A stretch of 25,993 nt of DNA, from positions 1 to 25,993 of the forward strand of contig LT642280.1 of the NCBI GenBank assembly GCA_900128585.1, given 5' to 3'. Each line of letters starts with the position of its first letter. The first letter of the stretch is position 1. A model generated the notes under the pieces. It worked only from the letters and a program-made list of their open reading frames with translations. It ran no database searches and was not told the DNA's origin. A program made the translations under genes and the position numbers. Positions 17,543 to 25,950 of this stretch are shown piece by piece. This DNA is from Stramenopiles sp. TOSAG23-3 (taxonomy: Eukaryota; Sar).

Positions 17543-18014
17543 ATGAACGTGGGAAACAGCGGAGGGGTCCAGGCTCATAGGATGGGGGGGGGCATGGGCG
17601 TGGTGCACGGCCAAGGCAGTGGGGGGGGGATGGGGATGTCTTTGCATTTTTCACGAGGCGTCAGTTTGTTGTTTCCAGGTATGGTGACAACGTCGACTGG
17701 GGAATACGCTCTTGCTTTAGGTTTTATGATAATCCTAGGATTTCTACGGGAAAAGTTGTCATCAGTTAGGGTCAACTTAATATTTCGGCCGACGAGTTCG
17801 AACCCAAACTCTAGGCAGGAACGTGTTCTCACAGCCTTGTTTGCGGGGGGGGGGTTATGTTTACGATTTGATGCTTATGCTGTTTGCGATGTCAATGAAC
17901 GTAGGAGTTATTTTTTCCATTGGCATGGGCATCTCGCTCGGCCATTTCTACTTTGCAGACGACACCTTGAACGAAATGCGCAAGACTGTGCTCGCCTCTG
18001 GGTGCTGCGCGTAA
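17543..18014 (+). CDS. CTR-family copper transporter, frame interrupted in a G10 run
   Basis: Two overlapping frames together make one CTR high-affinity copper transporter of about 157 residues, the usual family size. The first part, from ATG 17543, has a Met/Gly-rich extracellular N-terminus ending MGMSLHFSRG, then TM1 (GEYALALGFMIILGFLREKL) and a cytosolic loop with RQERVLTALFAGGG. The second part, one base out of frame, starts at YVYDLMLMLFAMSMN: TM2 with the copper-path MLFAM (MxxxM) motif, then TM3 with GISLG (GxxxG) and GHFYF. The switch falls in ten consecutive G at 17845-17854; nine would restore one frame. Read as is, the first frame runs to 18028 with a nonsense tail lacking TM2 and TM3. 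Two other G9 runs in the N-terminal part stay in frame. The cause may be a sequencing or assembly slip, a true indel, or slippage; the first is most likely. Confidence 0.82.
17845..17854 (+). repeat. G10 homopolymer at the CTR frame break
   Basis: Ten consecutive G residues. The two halves of the copper transporter lie in different frames on either side. Companion runs of nine G occur at 17584-17592 and 17621-17629. Confidence 0.9.
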
Positions 18015-18241
18015 CGGCATGTGCATAGTGAATCGTTCTGGGAAGGGGGAGGGGGGGCGGCAGAGAATGGTCAGTTTAACAATCTTACATGCGCGAGCTT
18101 TGCATCGTCGGGTTTACTATCTCTACTAAAATGTGAGTATGTACAGTTTATTTTAATCACAACCATGTTTTATGTGATTGTCTCCGAGATAGGGGCCCAC
18201 CAGCCGGTCGCGTAAAGAATTTTCTTATTTTTTCCCTCCAA
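18015..18241. other. Convergent spacer between CTR and CFAP97-like genes
   Basis: This 227-bp spacer is not as AT-rich as most. A 64-residue frame at 18021-18215 begins only with GTG and has no family signal. It probably holds the two 3' untranslated regions. Confidence 0.55.
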
Positions 18242-19582
18242 TCAGTCAATCAGGCGTTTGTTGTGCTCTTTCTTCTTCCTCCTCCTCCGCTTGCTCTTCC
18301 GCGTTCTTCTCTCCGCATCGATGCTCGGCCCTGTAGATTTCAAAAAACCAGAACGGTGCTGAGAGTTCTGTGTCCCCGAGATGCTCCGAAAGCTGTTCCC
18401 TCCGTTCCCCTCCTGCATCAAGCGCCTCCTTTCTTCCAACAGCTTTGACGAATCGTTTTTCGCGGTCCACACGTCGATTAAGGTTTTCACCAAGACCCGG
18501 CGAGGCATTTCAGCCACCATCGCCTTGAATGCAGACATGCTAATGCTGGGGGAGAGCTCCAATGCCATTTGGCTAATAGCAATGTTCAACTCCGCCGCAC
18601 TCATGCCCTCGTAGTTTGGCCGCCTCTTCGGTATCAAGTCCGCCGCGCTCATGGGCGGCTGCCCCTCCCCAGGGAGGCCCATGCTCCCCCCAGCCCCCTT
18701 CATCATCTGTATCATTTGAAGCTGCTCCTGCACTGCCTTCGCCCCGTCCATTTCTTCGCTGTGGTTGTTGTTGTTTCTTACCGATGGTAAGTGCAGCCCG
18801 CTGGCGCTCCTGCTCTGCTCTAACGAGGGTTGTTCTTTTCTCGACTGTTTTGCGTTCCATAGCGTTGCCAAAAAGTCCGAATCGTTTGATATTTCAATGC
18901 CAGACTCGGGCAGGCTACCCTTGTTGTGCTTCCCGACGTTCAATGCCGGGAGCGACCTGTACCCCCCCCGGTTGCTAGGCTTTTTCCTCCTTCCCATCTT
19001 GGACATGAACTTTTTGCGTTTCTCGTGCTTTTTGAAGTCTTTCTTCCAGTCGCTTTTATTGAACGCACCACGAGCGTTGTTTATTCTCCGAAGCATGACT
19101 TTGTTCTCCCTATTCAGTCTGTCCAACTCGAACTGCTTCGATGCCCGCACGGCCCGTTTTCGCGCCCGTTTTCGCATGAGATCTTTCTGCCGTTCCACGC
19201 CTTTGGAGTTCGTCCGTGTGATCTCTGTCTCTGCCATTTCAATTTTCAGCAACCGTCGAAGCATTCTCTTGTTCTCTTTTACGATCTCTTGTTCCTTAAA
19301 ACGCTGCGCCTTCGCCTTGGCCTCTGACGTATCGAAAAGTTTTCGTTGAATTTTCATCTTTTCTTCGAACCTCTTTCGCTCCCTCCCAATGATCGACTTT
19401 GCGTTAACGATCAGCTTGTAGTGTATCTCTCGGTCCGCAACAACCTTTTGCTGCGAACTCCAATGGCGCTTGGGGCCCAGCGCCAAGTCGTGCTCAGTGT
19501 TGGCAATCAGCCTGGACAAAGGGTGCGGCCCAGGCGATGTGTTCTTGTGCACGCGTTTGTGATCACCGACTCCAGGTAACAT
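18242..19582 (-). CDS. Coiled-coil protein, CFAP97/Hemingway-like
   Basis: The open frame extends to 19651 but from a TTG; the first ATG is 19582, giving 446 residues. The N-terminal half is strongly basic and helical. It contains two related segments, QEIVKENKRMLRRLL (98-112) and LDRLNRENKVMLRRINNAR (153-171), that follow the IxxENxxLLxRI pattern of the KIAA1430/CFAP97 (Hemingway) domain, known from cilium and sperm-tail proteins; a HYKLIVNAK stretch at 54-62 resembles the histidine-led start of that domain. The C-terminal half has low-complexity linkers, a Gly/Met-rich stretch and a short helical region around 320-380 (MSAAELNIAISQMALELS), and ends in a run of Arg/Lys. It has no membrane segment. 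A ciliary structural role is likely but unproven; the family call rests on a short motif. Confidence 0.65.
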   Translation of the reverse strand: MLPGVGDHKRVHKNTSPGPHPLSRLIANTEHDLALGPKRHWSSQQKVVADREIHYKLIVNAKSIIGRERKRFEEKMKIQRKLFDTSEAKAKAQRFKEQEIVKENKRMLRRLLKIEMAETEITRTNSKGVERQKDLMRKRARKRAVRASKQFELDRLNRENKVMLRRINNARGAFNKSDWKKDFKKHEKRKKFMSKMGRRKKPSNRGGYRSLPALNVGKHNKGSLPESGIEISNDSDFLATLWNAKQSRKEQPSLEQSRSASGLHLPSVRNNNNHSEEMDGAKAVQEQLQMIQMMKGAGGSMGLPGEGQPPMSAADLIPKRRPNYEGMSAAELNIAISQMALELSPSISMSAFKAMVAEMPRRVLVKTLIDVWTAKNDSSKLLEERRRLMQEGNGGNSFRSISGTQNSQHRSGFLKSTGPSIDAERRTRKSKRRRRKKKEHNKRLID

Positions 19583-20703
19583 GGTCAACTGCTGTTGTGC
19601 CGGTGCGTAATCCCTTGTTGTTGTTTTCTTGTGTGTGGTGTAAGCCAACAATCTTCTAAATTGTTAAGTGTGAACAGAACTAAAATACTACAGGGCAAAC
19701 ATCTAAAGAGTATTGTTCTTTTATCTATCTAAAATGCAGTATACCAAGTGTTTGCGCAGAACTACTACAACAATTTAATTATTATACCAAATGAATGTAG
19801 GAGGTTATAATAACAACAGATGAAAGACGACTAGCTTAGAGAAGAAAGAAAAAGAAAAGAAGAAAAAAATACAAAAAATAATAGTTCCGTTCAATACTAT
19901 ATATAGACACAACATGTATACATATCAATATAATATATTTTATTCACTCATAATTTGTCAGTACGAATATATGGTACGGTACGGTACAGGTACCAGAGGT
20001 ACCTGGTGTACGATGTATTTAATAATACCTGATATTTTAATACATTTTTATTTTGCTTCTTTCTTCTATCTTCTTCTTTCTTCATCTTCTTTCTCTTTTT
20101 TATATTCAATTGTTTTTTTATATATTTTTATTATTAGTTATTATTATTTTTTATTTAACGAGCAAAAAATAAAAAGGAAAAAATAAAAAATAATAGTATT
20201 AATAATATTTTGAGAGAAGAAGAAAAAGAAAATAGAAGGGAAAAAAAAAAGAAGAAAAAAAAGAAGAAAAAAAAATAGAAGAAATTATTTTTCTATTTTA
20301 TATTAAATATTATTATAAAATTCTCTCTCTCTCCTCTATTATTAATATATTAAATAATAAATACAGGCAATTACCATTCCCTATAATCTACACAGACACT
20401 CATCTTTTATTGTTTTTGGTGGTGGCAGTTACCACGGTACAACAATAATATATAATAGTTACACAAGAGAGACACTTCTTATTTATATCATATATTATTT
20501 ATTGGACTCCAATTTTATATATCGTATTTTTAATGAAACTTCATGGAGGGGAAAGAAAGAAAGTTAAATGCTCGTGTTGTTTGGTGTTGGTATATTTCAA
20601 TTTAAAAAGAACATTTTTTCTTATCTAAACAAAAAGGAGGTGAATCTCTTTAAATGCGTTGCTTCATTTGTTGAGCATTAAAGCTTAAGAATTTAGTAAA
20701 ATT
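19583..20703. other. AT-rich microsatellite spacer between divergent genes
   Basis: About 1.1 kb. It contains a GTAC-rich palindromic patch (19973-20005), pyrimidine-rich TTC stretches around 20055-20100, and A/G-rich runs at 20214-20285. The frame at 19914-20186 is a translation of these and is not a gene. GC content stays low until about 20640. Promoters of the two outward genes must lie here. Confidence 0.65.
19973..20005. repeat. GGTAC tandem repeat plus inverted repeat
   Basis: GGTACGGTACGGTAC is followed directly by CAGGTACC-AGA-GGTACCTG, a perfect 8-bp inverted repeat with a 3-nt loop. A related patch is at 25261-25290. Confidence 0.8.
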
Positions 20704-21249
20704 ATGTTGAAGGACGAAAAGGAAGCTCCCGGGAACTGCTATGCGCCGGTAGACCGAGACCGGCTAATGAACGACGCCATTAATACCGGGGTCACTTCTG
20801 CATTGATTAGTGGGTTCGCGTTGGGGAATTTGTCGGGCGCGTACGATTTCACATCCAATGACGTCGTTGTATATATGGCGTCGTGTGTTTCCGTTCACAT
20901 GTGCACTTGCGCTTGCCTTTGTAGCGCGCTGATTTACCGAAAGGTGAATATGCTGAAAGATGAACATATTGTTGCTTGGGCGAAGCATCATAACATGTTC
21001 TTGCGCATGCCAATGGCCAAGTTTGCCATGGGTTGCGTTGCCTACTTGGTCAGTGTAATTGTCAAGGCTTCAAGGGATCTTGCAGAGGTGCCACTGTACA
21101 ACTACATCACCTTAGGCATTGGAGTGATGGGGATCATGATGATGGTATTTACGTACTGGTATCTTGTTGTAAGAAAAGAGAAGTGGAAAGTATCCCCTGC
21201 TGCACCAATTCGACCGCCACGACGGAATCCTGGAAAAGCAAGTGACTGA
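20704..21249 (+). CDS. Four-TM Orai-like membrane protein without filter glutamate
   Basis: The 181-residue product has four hydrophobic segments at about 28-45, 54-80, 103-123 and 133-157, with a charged C-terminus, the plan of Orai/CRAC calcium channels. TM1 reads TSALISGFALGNLSG, close to the Orai TM1 signature TSALLSGFAMVAMVE; TM2 contains CVSVHM, matching the VAVHL of Orai1, where the histidine is a gating residue (H65 here). The position equal to the Orai1 selectivity-filter Glu106 is Gly45, and the pore-lining Val102 equivalent is Gly41. Either the pore conducts something else, or this is a related non-channel family. TM2 is also unusually Cys-rich (five Cys in 61-73). ATG 20704 is the only early start. 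Orai relatedness is inference from short motifs plus topology; the membrane prediction is firm. Confidence 0.6.
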   Translation: MLKDEKEAPGNCYAPVDRDRLMNDAINTGVTSALISGFALGNLSGAYDFTSNDVVVYMASCVSVHMCTCACLCSALIYRKVNMLKDEHIVAWAKHHNMFLRMPMAKFAMGCVAYLVSVIVKASRDLAEVPLYNYITLGIGVMGIMMMVFTYWYLVVRKEKWKVSPAAPIRPPRRNPGKASD

Positions 21250-21626
21250 ACTATTGGGGCAAAGGAAACCTCTAAGATTGTATTATTTAACGTCCCGTAT
21301 TAAAAATATATTGTACGCAGTACTTTTTATAATTTTCTTTTGAGTTAATGCGTATTTTTTATTATTCGTGCATTAAAAAACATGTTAATGTTTTTATTTT
21401 ATTTTTAAAACAAGAAAATTGGCTGTTATTTTTAAGAGTTTATTTTGACAAAAAGGGTATATTGATTACTAAAAATCAAAAACACCAGCAGGAGAGTTCA
21501 GTTCGCAGTAAATTAATGTTAATACTTAAATAACAGCCAATTTTCTTGTTTTTATTCGTAGTACTCTAAACGCATTTTGGTTTTATTTTTCAAAATCAGA
21601 GAAGAAAAAATCATGACTGGGGTCCT
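21250..21626. other. Convergent spacer containing the MITE-like element
   Basis: The spacer lies between the 3' ends of the Orai-like and sialidase-like genes. Most of its middle is the inverted-repeat element at 21407-21552. A 61-residue frame at 21348-21533 overlaps the element and has no family signal; it is not called. Confidence 0.65.
21407..21552. mobile_element. MITE-like element with 25-bp terminal inverted repeats
   Basis: The left end AAAACAAGAAAATTGGCTGT-TATTT (21407-21431) recurs in perfect inverted form at the right end (21528-21552). The total length is 146 bp, with no transposase frame. Single copies of the same end occur at 11830 and 15001 in this window. Target-site duplications cannot be defined because the flanks are T-rich; TA is possible on the left. 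A transcribed hairpin shared by two convergent 3' UTRs is an alternative function for the same structure. Confidence 0.7.
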
Positions 21627-22859
21627 TTAACAGCTGCTTCTGAAGTTGTACTCTCGTTTCATTGTCATTCGGTTCGCGTTGTGAAATGAATTGGATCCTC
21701 TGTACCCCGTGCGCACAGCGTATAGAATATCGCCCTCATCAAAAATCCAATCGACATAATGAAACCCAGTAAACCGTGCCGAATCAATTGGCCCAAACCC
21801 TGTATCGTCTTGGAGCAGAGTTTTGCAAATGTCCCAATGGACCAAGTCTGTGGACCGTGCTAAAACCAAATGGTTTCGTGCATAGATCGTTCCCAACGCC
21901 CGTGCCTCCGGCGTCACGTTATTGCTCAAGGTGTAAAAATGCCCCGACGTTTGGTCGTAGCGGATGACAAATTTCGAGCTTGTAGACGGGAAATCTATCA
22001 TTTGCTGAAACGTTAGAACGTTCGACTCCGAGTCCAATTTGAGCAACGCAGCTTTGTTGTACGTTTGGTTGGTTTGGCCATCAACGCGCAGGATGTCGTA
22101 AACTTCGCCGTTCATTTCCACAGCGTTGCCTTCCTGCCAACCAAATTTTGTTTTATTGCCCCACGTTGATGGGATCATCGCTTCCGAGAGGGTCTCGATG
22201 GAGGAAGACCGCCAAACAGAGGGGTCCATAAGATCGGTATCGTCACTTACTGCGTCTTTCGTCGAGACAATGAGAGCACCAGAATAGTCGTGGTTCACTT
22301 CAAAGGCACGGTAAAGCCTTCCGTCCGTCGAGAGCAGCGTGGGCGTTGGGGCGCAGTGGTAAAATAGCTTTCCCGGAATTGCCGGGAATAAAATCGCAGG
22401 CGTTTCCCACGTCTTCCCGAAATCTTTGCTCCGCGTTATAGAAACGCCCCTTGACATCTTGTCGTCCCCCTGAGAAACTCCCATCATGTATATGTAGTCA
22501 CCGTGGGGGAACAAATTAGCCCAGTACAGTCCACTAACATTCCCTGTGTATTTCCATTCCCCGACGCCCCGGCTCCCTGCCGAGGAAAAAACCTGCACGG
22601 TAACGTTTAAAGTATTGAAGAAGAAGTCATGGCTGCTAATGTACACCTCCGTATTTGGAACCCTTGCAATCGATGGTGAGCCAACGTAGATCTGCTTATT
22701 TTCTGGGCCCACCCATACAACTTCCGTCAAATTCAGCGTCGAGTCCGGGAGCGTTCCGCGACCGACCCTGCATTCCAGCCCGCCCACCCAGCCAGCGCAG
22801 GTATTTTTGGCAGCGCTCGAAACGTAAAAAAGAGATGCGAAGAGTAATAAAGCGAACAT
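21627..22859 (-). CDS. Secreted sialidase-like (BNR/Asp-box) protein
   Basis: The 410-residue protein starts with a signal peptide (MFALLLFASLFYVSSAAK). One clear Asp-box, SKDFGKTW at 144-151, is the marker of sialidase-type six-bladed beta-propellers, and the repeated beta-strand pattern with Trp and Tyr throughout agrees. A segment near 60-80 (GSPSIARVPNTEVYISSHDFF) occupies the place where sialidases carry the RIP arginine motif, but reads ARVP. Several Asn-X-Ser/Thr sites (for example at 43, 85 and 107) fit a secreted glycoprotein. The likely role is hydrolysis or binding of an extracellular or lumenal glycan; sialic acid specificity is not demonstrated. The upstream leader contains a 14-bp tandem repeat that begins 12 bp from the ATG. 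Fold confidence is good; activity uncertain. Confidence 0.75.
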   Translation of the reverse strand: MFALLLFASLFYVSSAAKNTCAGWVGGLECRVGRGTLPDSTLNLTEVVWVGPENKQIYVGSPSIARVPNTEVYISSHDFFFNTLNVTVQVFSSAGSRGVGEWKYTGNVSGLYWANLFPHGDYIYMMGVSQGDDKMSRGVSITRSKDFGKTWETPAILFPAIPGKLFYHCAPTPTLLSTDGRLYRAFEVNHDYSGALIVSTKDAVSDDTDLMDPSVWRSSSIETLSEAMIPSTWGNKTKFGWQEGNAVEMNGEVYDILRVDGQTNQTYNKAALLKLDSESNVLTFQQMIDFPSTSSKFVIRYDQTSGHFYTLSNNVTPEARALGTIYARNHLVLARSTDLVHWDICKTLLQDDTGFGPIDSARFTGFHYVDWIFDEGDILYAVRTGYRGSNSFHNANRMTMKREYNFRSSC

Positions 22860-22870
22860 GGTGATGCTGA

Positions 22871-22982
22871 GGATGACTGACTGTGGATGACTGGCTGTGG
22901 ATGACTGGCTGTGGATGACTGACTGTGGATGACTGACTGTGGATGACTGACTGTGGATGACTGACTGTGGATGACTGACTGT
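22871..22982. repeat. 14-bp minisatellite, eight copies
   Basis: The unit GGATGACTGACTGT repeats exactly eight times; copies 2 and 3 carry the same A-to-G change (GGATGACTGGCTGT). It lies directly upstream of the sialidase-like gene, with 11 bp between it and the ATG on the minus strand, so it is probably in the 5' leader. Confidence 0.95.
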
Positions 22983-22989
22983 GGATGTT

Positions 22990-23142
22990 CAAAGAAGAAA
23001 TTCAAAGAAGAAGAAATTCAAAGAAGAAGAAGAAGAAGAAGAGAAGAAGAGAAGAAGAAATTCAAAGAAGAAGAAGAAGAAGAAGGGAAGAAGAAGAAGA
23101 AGAAGAAGAAAGAAGAAGAAGAAGAAAGAAAAAAAGAAATAA
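22990..23142 (+). repeat. GAA-rich purine microsatellite
   Basis: Interrupted GAA runs with recurring AAATTCAAAGAAG units at the left. Plus strand nearly all purine. Seen from the sialidase gene it is an upstream TTC-rich tract. Confidence 0.9.
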
Positions 23143-23585
23143 TAATAACATAATAACACAAGTCTTTTTTTTTTTTATTAATCGAAGTCCCTTTCTATTG
23201 TTACCTGTTATATAATAGACTACTAATTTTATTTTTAAATAATAAAATTATCTTCATCATCAACTTTGATATAATAACGTTGCTGTGTAATGCCTGTGCG
23301 TATCAAGAGATGACTACTTGCCTCGGCTCCAACCATTATCACCACAGCAGCGTTAAAACAAATTCTTCAGATCCAAAAATCTATTTTGTTCTTTTGGTAG
23401 TACTTGTGCTTCTATCACACCACAAAGGTTCCTGCACGACACAATGCAAATGAAGAAAAGCAAAAACAAAAAAAAACACTCTATATATTAAACATGTAAA
23501 TATTTATTTGAATTAAGATTTATCTGACATATCTCACCATGCATGATTTACATCTTCGTGATTAATTCTCTTCATCCTCTGGCAA

Positions 23586-25082
23586 TTAGAGCTCATCATG
23601 ACCTTCCCGGACCGTGAACATGTGGCTCGCTTTTTTCTGTAAAAAGGCCAGAATGTCGCCTTCCTCACGCGGCCCGTCGTATGCCACCGCCTTGTCTTTG
23701 TCGAATGCAGGGAACAAGTAGATTTCAGGGAACGCTTTGACGTCAAGGCCGTGCACTTCGTTCGTGTCCCCGTTCATTGCTGCAAATTTAAGGGTCGAAA
23801 CGTAGTTCAGCTTTTTTGCAAGATTCAAAAACTTCGGTTTCAGGGTCTGGCAGTGTGTGCACCAGTCAGCGTAAACCATGACCAAAACGTCCTTTTGTTC
23901 GCTGATGACAGTGTTTAAAAAATTGTCACCGGTAACAGTAGCCATATTTTCTGCATTCTGAAACCAAACCTTTTCCACTGCAACACTGGAATCCTGTGTT
24001 TTGGCCATGCTCCATTTCTTCGCCATGGGTGCAGTGTAGTACGGCTCTTGTGGCAGACCCCCCTTGGACAAAAATGCAGCCGTGTCTGCCTCCAGTGTGT
24101 CGACGTTCATTTTGAACCGTTGCTCCTGGGAAGTATAATCAATTGCCCGTGCAGCCGGCAGTTCATGCCTTGGAATTTTGAAGTATTTCAAAGCGTGCGA
24201 GTCTTCCGAATCGATACCTATGAATAGGCATTTTCGTCGGTGGGTTTCTGCGATTTCGTCAAAGCGTTTTCCCAGCGATACAGAGTTTTCACTCTCTGCT
24301 TTCCATATGAGAAAGACTATACGTGTGTCTCCTTTAATCGATATTTCACGATTTAGTAGCCGTAGCAACGTTCGTGACGGAAAAGAGAGCACAGGTGGCA
24401 AGTCATCGGCGGGACCCTCTGTGACTATCTTGGCGCTGGCCTCAGCCTCCTTTTGAGCAATTGGCGCAGCTTCCTCTTGCGGACGGCTGTCCAGTTTCTT
24501 CTCTTTTTTCGGCAGTTTTGGTAGAGATTTCATCACGGACTGGAATTGTTCTTTCTTTTGAGCCTTGGCTGCCTGCTGCTTGGCCTTCACTGCCGCTTCT
24601 TCTAGTACGTCTTTCATCGTGCGGCCCTGGGCGTACGCAGTTGCGGCAGCATAGGACCATTTGTAGATCTCGACGGCGGTCCTGCCCCCGTTGTAGTCTA
24701 TTGGCGCTTTTCCGTTCTGGAAAAATTTTATTGCTGGAAAAGCATTGATGGAAAAGAAACCTTTCAGCATATCTTCTTCAATAGCGTCTACTTTTGCCAG
24801 AAGGATGTCGACTTTCTCCTCCTTCAACTGCGCTGCGGCTTCTTCAAACTCCGGCAGCAGCTTTTTACAGTGACCGCACCAAGGGGCATAAAACTCCACC
24901 AAGACGTTGTTGTTTGTCTCTAAAGTGGACATAAAATTCGAAAAGCTGAGCGCTGGCACATTGCCGCTGGCATCGCCACTGTTGTTCGGCGAGTCGTCCG
25001 CCCTAGCCAAGTCGATTTGCTGCCCAACGACTGCCAATACGAAGAACAGGACCAACGGCGGCCCGACTTGTGAAACCCTCAT
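23586..25082 (-). CDS. ER protein disulfide isomerase
   Basis: The frame is open from 25175 but begins there with TTG; the first ATG is 25082, giving 498 residues and placing a signal peptide exactly at the N-terminus (MRVSQVGPPLVLFFVLAVVG, cleavage near 28). The first thioredoxin domain (about 42-150) has WCGHC (C69, C72) and cis-Pro in FPAIKFF. A charged Ala/Lys/Glu linker spans about 156-228. A middle thioredoxin-like region (about 229-375) has no CxxC. The second active domain has WCTHC (C408, C411) with FPEIYLF. The protein ends in HDEL, the ER retention signal. It is expected to form and rearrange disulfides in secretory proteins, such as the neighbouring sialidase-like product. CTHC in place of CGHC suggests a changed redox potential at the second site. 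Confidence 0.93.
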   Translation of the reverse strand: MRVSQVGPPLVLFFVLAVVGQQIDLARADDSPNNSGDASGNVPALSFSNFMSTLETNNNVLVEFYAPWCGHCKKLLPEFEEAAAQLKEEKVDILLAKVDAIEEDMLKGFFSINAFPAIKFFQNGKAPIDYNGGRTAVEIYKWSYAAATAYAQGRTMKDVLEEAAVKAKQQAAKAQKKEQFQSVMKSLPKLPKKEKKLDSRPQEEAAPIAQKEAEASAKIVTEGPADDLPPVLSFPSRTLLRLLNREISIKGDTRIVFLIWKAESENSVSLGKRFDEIAETHRRKCLFIGIDSEDSHALKYFKIPRHELPAARAIDYTSQEQRFKMNVDTLEADTAAFLSKGGLPQEPYYTAPMAKKWSMAKTQDSSVAVEKVWFQNAENMATVTGDNFLNTVISEQKDVLVMVYADWCTHCQTLKPKFLNLAKKLNYVSTLKFAAMNGDTNEVHGLDVKAFPEIYLFPAFDKDKAVAYDGPREEGDILAFLQKKASHMFTVREGHDEL

Positions 25083-25260
25083 GTTACAAATGGTAAATAA
25101 AATCACCGAACCAGAACTATGGTATTGCGTGTGTAAATAATGGTGAAGAAATTGTTTAAATTTACCTTTTTGCAAACCCTCGTTAAAATTCAGTCGTAAA
25201 ATTGTATGTATGTATGTATATATTCTGCAAGAACATAAATGATGTCCTCCAAAGAAGGTA

Positions 25261-25290
25261 CAGGTACGGTACCATGTACCGGTACCGGTA
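25261..25290. repeat. GTAC-rich palindromic patch
   Basis: CAGGTACGGTACCATGTACC followed by GGTACCGGTA. It is built from overlapping GGTACC/GTACCGGTAC palindromes, like the patch at 19973-20005. Confidence 0.8.
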
Positions 25291-25914
25291 TAGATATTAT
25301 ATAGAAGAAGAATATTAAGTACAACAAAAATTTTAATTTTATTATTATTTTTTTTTATTTATTTTTTTCGCGAAGAAGAAGAAGATAAAAGAACGAAGAC
25401 GACAATCAACTGCCACACTTTCATCCACCCACCCGAGCCCCCAGCCCCCAGCCCCTCTCTCTCTCTCTCTCTTTTGGACTCCTCGTAGTTTTTCTATAGT
25501 TTCTAAATATTTAAGTATTTAAGATACGGTAGTCGTCTATTATAATTTTAGTATTAATATGTTTAGGTATTTGTTTCTTTAGTATACAAAACTAGCCAAT
25601 TTATAATTTTAATGTTAGCTATTTATTCGCTTCATCGAAGAAAGTGAAAAGAAAGGGTTTTATAAGTTTTACATTCTAAATTAGAATAAGAAATGTACTA
25701 TATATAAATCAAAGGAATGAATGGAAACCCTACATAATATAAAATCATGAATCCTTTTTAATATGAATGTTCTCTATCATGATGTAGTTAATTATTAATA
25801 CTGTTTATAATATAATATCATAATAATATTTTATCCATATTTTTCAAATAGTATTTTAGGTATAACTCTAAAATATGAAATTCAAATAATTCAAATCCGG
25901 AAGTATAACTGTAT

Positions 25915-25945
<31 letters not shown>

Positions 25946-25950
25946 GTCGA

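Larger units (their letters stand above)
22860..23585. other. Spacer with minisatellite, GAA-rich tract and AT-rich DNA
   Basis: Starting beside the sialidase ATG, this holds eight 14-bp repeats (22871-22982), a long GAA-rich microsatellite (about 22990-23142) and AT-rich sequence to the PDI stop. Frames through the repeats use no ATG on the minus strand. It contains the sialidase promoter and the PDI 3' UTR. Confidence 0.7.

Noticed and set aside
19914-20186. A 90-residue plus-strand frame
   Set aside because: It is Phe/Tyr/Ile/Ser-rich translation of AT-rich and TTC microsatellite DNA without any domain pattern.
22696-23005. Two minus-strand frames translating the 14-bp minisatellite into HPQSVIHSQ repeats, possible upstream ORF
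   Set aside because: Both begin with TTG, not ATG, and overlap the sialidase gene out of frame.
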